8,560 nucleotides of DNA from Hyphomicrobiaceae bacterium (GTDB taxonomy: Bacteria; Pseudomonadota; Alphaproteobacteria; Rhizobiales; Hyphomicrobiaceae): the NCBI GenBank assembly GCA_021775715.1, contig JAJFHI010000021.1:1-8560 (forward strand). The letters run 5' to 3'. Under the pieces are notes generated by a model that saw nothing but the letters and a program-made list of their open reading frames with translations, was not told the DNA's origin and ran no database searches. This document shows positions 6,243 to 8,560 of the stretch, in pieces; within the stretch, counting starts at the first letter, position 1, and each line of letters opens with the position of its first letter. Position numbers and translations under genes: made by a program.

Positions 6243-6512
6243 ATGTCTTATATTTTTAGTGACGTGTTTTCCCTATTAACGAACCCCTTTCTCCTCATAC
6301 CTATTGGTGTGGCGGCCTACTTCTGTAAGTCGCAAAGAAACGCTGCAATCTATGGTGCTATTGCTGGCATCGTATACCTGCTCATTTGGTTTACGCTTAT
6401 ATCCACCATGCCAGCACTGCAGTCGGTCGTGCTGGCGATTTTGATCGGGATTGTCCTGACATCTGCAATTGTGTGGCTGAAGTTCAAACGACGCGCCAGC
6501 AAATCAACGTGA
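6243..6512 (+). CDS. Small membrane protein, three predicted helices
   Basis: I do not recognise this 89-residue protein. It is mostly hydrophobic, with likely membrane helices at about residues 10-27 (LLTNPFLLIPIGVAAYF), 34-55 (AAIYGAIAGIVYLLIWF) and 59-79 (LQSVVLAILIGIVLTSAIVWL), and ends in a basic tail KFKRRASKST. The positive tail suggests a cytoplasmic C terminus, and the KSQR loop between helices 1 and 2 would then also be inside only if the first helix is re-entrant or short, so the topology is uncertain. The residue make-up and clean helix pattern favour a real gene over chance, but the ribosome binding site is weak. It stands alone on the plus strand and converges with the DUF3592-like gene. 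Confidence 0.6.
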   Translation: MSYIFSDVFSLLTNPFLLIPIGVAAYFCKSQRNAAIYGAIAGIVYLLIWFTLISTMPALQSVVLAILIGIVLTSAIVWLKFKRRASKST

Positions 6513-6645
6513 TGCAGAAAAGACGATTGCGTTGTGGTTGGCGCAAGCATCGCGCTTTCGATAGCGATTTGGTCTAGTGGGTTGATCGGTGGAAGATCTT
6601 TTTGTTCTTAGGGAATTAAGTCCAGCGGAACCCGTCGAGCTAAGC

Positions 6646-7125
6646 TTAAGGAATTTTCTTTCGACTTCTTCTTCTCCAAAGAATGGGAAACGCCAAGATC
6701 ACAAGTGCCAGAGGTGTGAGAAGTGACGCGACGGCCGCGGCCGCTTGGCGACCGCCGTCGGAGCTAAGTGAAATCGAATGTGGTCCTGCGGTATCGTAGT
6801 AGATCGAGAATTTTCTCCCCGCTGGCCACTTGGTTAATTCTGCTTTTGTCGCGTCGTAGGAGTCGTCATAAAAAACCACGAGGTTTTGGTTTTTATAGGC
6901 TTGGCGCTCAACCCTATAGTTGTAGCTAACCACGATGCCCCATTGGGGCCTTCCCGGTCGAACTCTTTCGATTTTTGACGAACTCACCTCTGCTTCGACC
7001 TGTCGCCAGTCGCCTTCAACGATCCAATAGACAAAGCAAAAAACAAGAAACAAGAAACAAGAAACAAGAAACATAAGTGCTAGCGTACTAACACCAAGCA
7101 AAAGCAAACGGAGCAGGTAACGCAT
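6646..7125 (-). CDS. DUF3592-like membrane protein
   Basis: A 159-residue protein with a long N-terminal membrane helix (about 4-34), a beta-rich loop domain and a second helix (about 128-150) ending in a basic tail RRRSRKK. The loop domain follows the DUF3592 pattern: WRQVEAEVSSSKIERV, a VVSYNYRVERQAYKN strand pair, then the KWPAGRKFSIYYDTAGPHSISL stretch, resembling the family's YP.G..V.VYYDP..P..S.L. The helix-domain-helix layout with the domain outside the membrane is usual for the family, whose function is unknown. The start at 7123-7125 has only a weak ribosome binding site; Met18 is an alternative but would cut the first helix. Four and a half copies of a 7-bp repeat encode residues 18-29, so a change in copy number would break the frame. 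Confidence 0.75.
   Translation of the reverse strand: MRYLLRLLLLGVSTLALMFLVSCFLFLVFCFVYWIVEGDWRQVEAEVSSSKIERVRPGRPQWGIVVSYNYRVERQAYKNQNLVVFYDDSYDATKAELTKWPAGRKFSIYYDTAGPHSISLSSDGGRQAAAAVASLLTPLALVILAFPILWRRRSRKKIP
7041..7073. repeat. Heptanucleotide tandem repeat, 4.7 copies of AAACAAG
   Basis: Four perfect copies of the 7-bp unit are followed by the first five bases of a fifth. It lies inside the DUF3592-like gene and encodes part of its first membrane helix, giving the FLVSCFLFLV repeat pattern in the protein. Because seven is not a multiple of three, gain or loss of one unit shifts the frame; both other frames meet a stop within about 20 codons downstream. Confidence 0.9.
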
Positions 7126-7141
7126 CTTCAGTGCGCCATAG

Positions 7142-7327
7142 AAATATTATTCGCACAACGTTTCCGAGCCATCTGACAAACCTTCCAATCCCGCTACAGT
7201 TTTACAAGGTTACTGGCACAGCTTTAAAGGCAAGGACCAGCGTCTGTATGACGTTGCCTGGACACAAAATTCGCAGGCGTTTATGGTTGGCTATCAATTT
7301 GATCAGGTCCCTAGCGCACAATCATGA
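7142..7327 (+). pseudogene. Headless C-terminal remnant of an unknown gene
   Basis: A 61-codon open stretch without a usable start: a TAG lies directly before it (7139-7141), and its only ATG is residue 48. Yet it reads like a real protein end, with LQGYWHSFKGKDQRLYDVAW (21-40) and QAFMVGYQFDQVPSA. Its TGA overlaps the ATG of the next gene in the sequence ATGA (7324-7327), the usual sign of translational coupling inside an operon. The simplest reading is that the first gene of this operon lost its N-terminal part, probably at a junction near 7130-7145, next to the start of the divergent DUF3592-like gene. Family unknown. A start at a rare codon such as ATT is an alternative. Confidence 0.5.
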
Positions 7328-7731
7328 TTAATCGTGGCAAAGTCATTAAATGCATTCTTTTTGTGGGCCTGTTGTGTGTTGCAGCTTCCCACGCCATAGC
7401 CTGTACGACCTGTGACACCTCAATTGTATTGAATAAACAACAACTGGCCTGCGTGGAGACCTTTCTACCCGTTTATCTTGCAGAGCCGGTCGATCCTGTT
7501 ATCGTTTCGCTGCTGGAGTGCGGGCAACCTGCCGCTAATTTTACCACCAGTGACGCGCGCTCAGACCCGGTTCTGAACCCAATTGTTGATCCCGATGGTG
7601 ACAAGCAGGCAGCAGACAAAGTCTACTTCCTGACAAAAAAACAGATACGTTGCCTGCAAGAAAAAATTGATGAGTTAAAGCAACAGAATGGACAGCCAGT
7701 CGTTTTTCAATTTAGCCGTTGCCAGAAGTAG
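7324..7731 (+). CDS. Secreted six-cysteine protein with internal duplication
   Basis: I do not recognise this 135-residue protein. It begins with a clear signal peptide: MINRGKVIK, a hydrophobic core CILFVGLLCVAAS, and AIA before a likely cut at 26/27. The mature part has six cysteines (27, 30, 43, 66, 110, 133), an even number that suits disulfides in the periplasm or outside; a lipoprotein box is not evident. Two segments resemble each other: LNKQQLACV with C43 and C66, and LTKKQIRCL with C110 and C133. In both, the cysteines are 23 residues apart and the second follows a PV(I/V)(V/F) strand, so the gene probably arose by tandem duplication, with C27-T-T-C30 as an extra pair. It overlaps the upstream remnant by ATGA and the next gene by 44 bp, so all are probably one transcript. 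Its own ribosome binding site is weak. Confidence 0.72.
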   Translation: MINRGKVIKCILFVGLLCVAASHAIACTTCDTSIVLNKQQLACVETFLPVYLAEPVDPVIVSLLECGQPAANFTTSDARSDPVLNPIVDPDGDKQAADKVYFLTKKQIRCLQEKIDELKQQNGQPVVFQFSRCQK

Positions 7732-8314
7732 AACCACGGCAATTGCGGTCCCACAGTGGTTCCGTGCACATGCCGCAAATATCGATAGAGCGGTACTATT
7801 CAAGCATGGCTCGATCATTGTCGCCGTCGTTTCAAATATCGGCCTGATGACCGGCATTGTATTTTCTATCTATCAGTTCCTCGCCTACCAGCAAGCCGAC
7901 CGCGTAAAGTACACCTTCCAATACGTTGAAAAATATGACGATGAGCGTTTTCTTGATGCACGACGTGCCGTCAGTGAAGTGTTGCGGTCTTACGAAAAAA
8001 AAATTGCCAGCTTCAACACGGTTCGTATGAATGCCGATGCGGAAGAAAAACTTCGTGGTCGGTTTGCGATGTTTCTGGTTAACGATTCCAACGACAAAAA
8101 AGGTATCGCTCACGAGCTGGACCTCCTGGTTAGTTTCTTCAGCGGCGTGCAGATTTGTATTGAAAAGAAGCTGTGTGATAAACCGGTTGCCAATGCATTC
8201 TTGAAGAGCCATGCAGATTCACTCTGGACGAACTTCGGGCCCTACATCAAGGGCAGGAGAGATACCGTCGACAACTATGGCTTGGGCCTCGAGTTGTTCT
8301 TAAAGCCCGAATGA
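7688..8314 (+). CDS. Single-pass membrane protein, DUF4760-like
   Basis: A 208-residue protein with one membrane helix at about 42-66 (SIIVAVVSNIGLMTGIVFSIYQFLA) followed by a mainly helical, charged domain (about 70-208). The domain resembles DUF4760-type proteins: a FQYVEKYDDERFLDARRAVSEVL helix pair, then ELDLLVSFFSGVQICIEKKLCD and a LWTNFGPYIKGRR end. Function of such proteins is unknown; the resemblance is from memory and moderate. The N-terminal 41 residues are basic and soluble, so the large domain may be on the other side of the membrane from them. The ATG at 7688 gives a 44-bp overlap with the gene before; no other start codon comes before the membrane helix, so it is kept. A run of nine A (7995-8003) encodes Lys-Lys and could allow slippage. 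Confidence 0.75.
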   Translation: MDSQSFFNLAVARSRTTAIAVPQWFRAHAANIDRAVLFKHGSIIVAVVSNIGLMTGIVFSIYQFLAYQQADRVKYTFQYVEKYDDERFLDARRAVSEVLRSYEKKIASFNTVRMNADAEEKLRGRFAMFLVNDSNDKKGIAHELDLLVSFFSGVQICIEKKLCDKPVANAFLKSHADSLWTNFGPYIKGRRDTVDNYGLGLELFLKPE

Positions 8315-8347
8315 GATCTGATAAATCCCTGATTTGGTGAAGTCGTA

Positions 8348-8560
8348 ATGCTTAGATTGGTCATGATTGTCGTCGCTGCACTGTTCGGCGTCAGTGGATC
8401 ATCGCCAACAAGTGCCGAGGTTCAGGTTGTCCGTCATGCGATCGTGGTTGGTGTTTCGGGATACGACAAAAAAATCATACGGCCACTTAAGGCTCCAGCG
8501 AACGATGTCCGGCTGATCTGGGATCTCTTATTGGAGCGTGGGTTTGCGCCAGACGACATC
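8348..8560 (+). CDS. Exported caspase-like (peptidase C14 / metacaspase fold) protein, N-terminal part
   Basis: The first 71 codons of a gene cut by the right edge. A signal peptide is evident: MLRLVMIVVAALFGVSG with a likely cut after TSA (residue 23). Right after it comes the opening of the caspase p20 fold: VRHAIVVGVSGYD (28-40), matching the family's RxALVIGxxxY first strand, then IRPLKAPANDVRLIWDLLLERGF (44-66), matching the L..P.ND...L...L...GF helix. The catalytic His and Cys would lie beyond the window, so activity cannot be judged. Bacterial caspase-like proteins of this kind are often exported and fused to further domains. It starts 33 bp after the membrane-protein gene with a modest GGTGAAG upstream, probably in the same operon. 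Confidence 0.82.
   Translation, partial: MLRLVMIVVAALFGVSGSSPTSAEVQVVRHAIVVGVSGYDKKIIRPLKAPANDVRLIWDLLLERGFAPDDI

Noticed and set aside
5987..6259. 90-codon plus-strand frame after lysR
   Set aside because: Starts with a histidine run from CATCATCACCAT-like sequence, has no ribosome binding site, and overlaps the start of the more convincing small membrane protein.
7041..7073. CRISPR-like array
   Set aside because: The repeats are seven bases long and directly adjacent, with no spacers.
7832..8212. 126-codon minus-strand frame
   Set aside because: Antisense to the single-pass membrane protein, with no start signal or recognisable domain.

Overview
The window looks like a chromosomal stretch of a heterotrophic proteobacterium, most likely an alphaproteobacterium. 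This rests on the style of the beta-keto acid cleavage enzyme, 3-hydroxybutyrate dehydrogenase, two-subunit CoA transferase and LysR proteins, and on a base composition near half G+C. It is an impression from protein similarity; nothing in the window fixes the genus.

Left part (1-4243, minus strand): an acetoacetate-centred gene group. In transcription order it holds acetoacetate decarboxylase (adc), a hairpin that may act as terminator or attenuator, 3-oxoacid CoA-transferase subunits A and B (scoA-scoB, 18 bp apart with a strong ribosome binding site), a 461-bp gap with nothing recognisable, 3-hydroxybutyrate dehydrogenase (bdhA), a decayed GntR-family regulator, and the first 85 codons of a DUF849 beta-keto acid cleavage enzyme that runs off the left edge. 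All intact enzymes make or use acetoacetate. BdhA interconverts it with 3-hydroxybutyrate, ScoAB activates it to acetoacetyl-CoA, Adc decarboxylates it to acetone, and cleavage enzymes of the DUF849 type release it from longer beta-keto acids.

Middle (4244-6242): a LysR regulator (4866-5741, plus strand) faces a short, apparently broken SnoaL/NTF2-like gene (4478-4750, minus strand). A 25-bp imperfect palindrome with a centred T-N11-A overlaps the LysR start codon. About 500 bp after LysR carry no convincing gene, only a minus-strand reading frame with one internal stop that may be a relic.

Right part (6243-8560): small membrane and envelope proteins, then the beginning of a caspase-like gene. 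A three-helix small membrane protein lies on the plus strand. A DUF3592-like membrane protein lies on the minus strand, and its first membrane helix is encoded by a 7-bp tandem repeat that could switch the gene on and off. Then follow, on the plus strand, a headless C-terminal gene relic, a secreted six-cysteine protein with an internal duplication (joined to the relic by an ATGA overlap), a single-pass membrane protein that overlaps it by 44 bp, and an exported caspase-fold (C14-like) protein cut by the right edge. This last, tightly packed group is the least familiar part of the window and the best candidate for an undescribed envelope-associated system, but its function cannot be read from the sequence.
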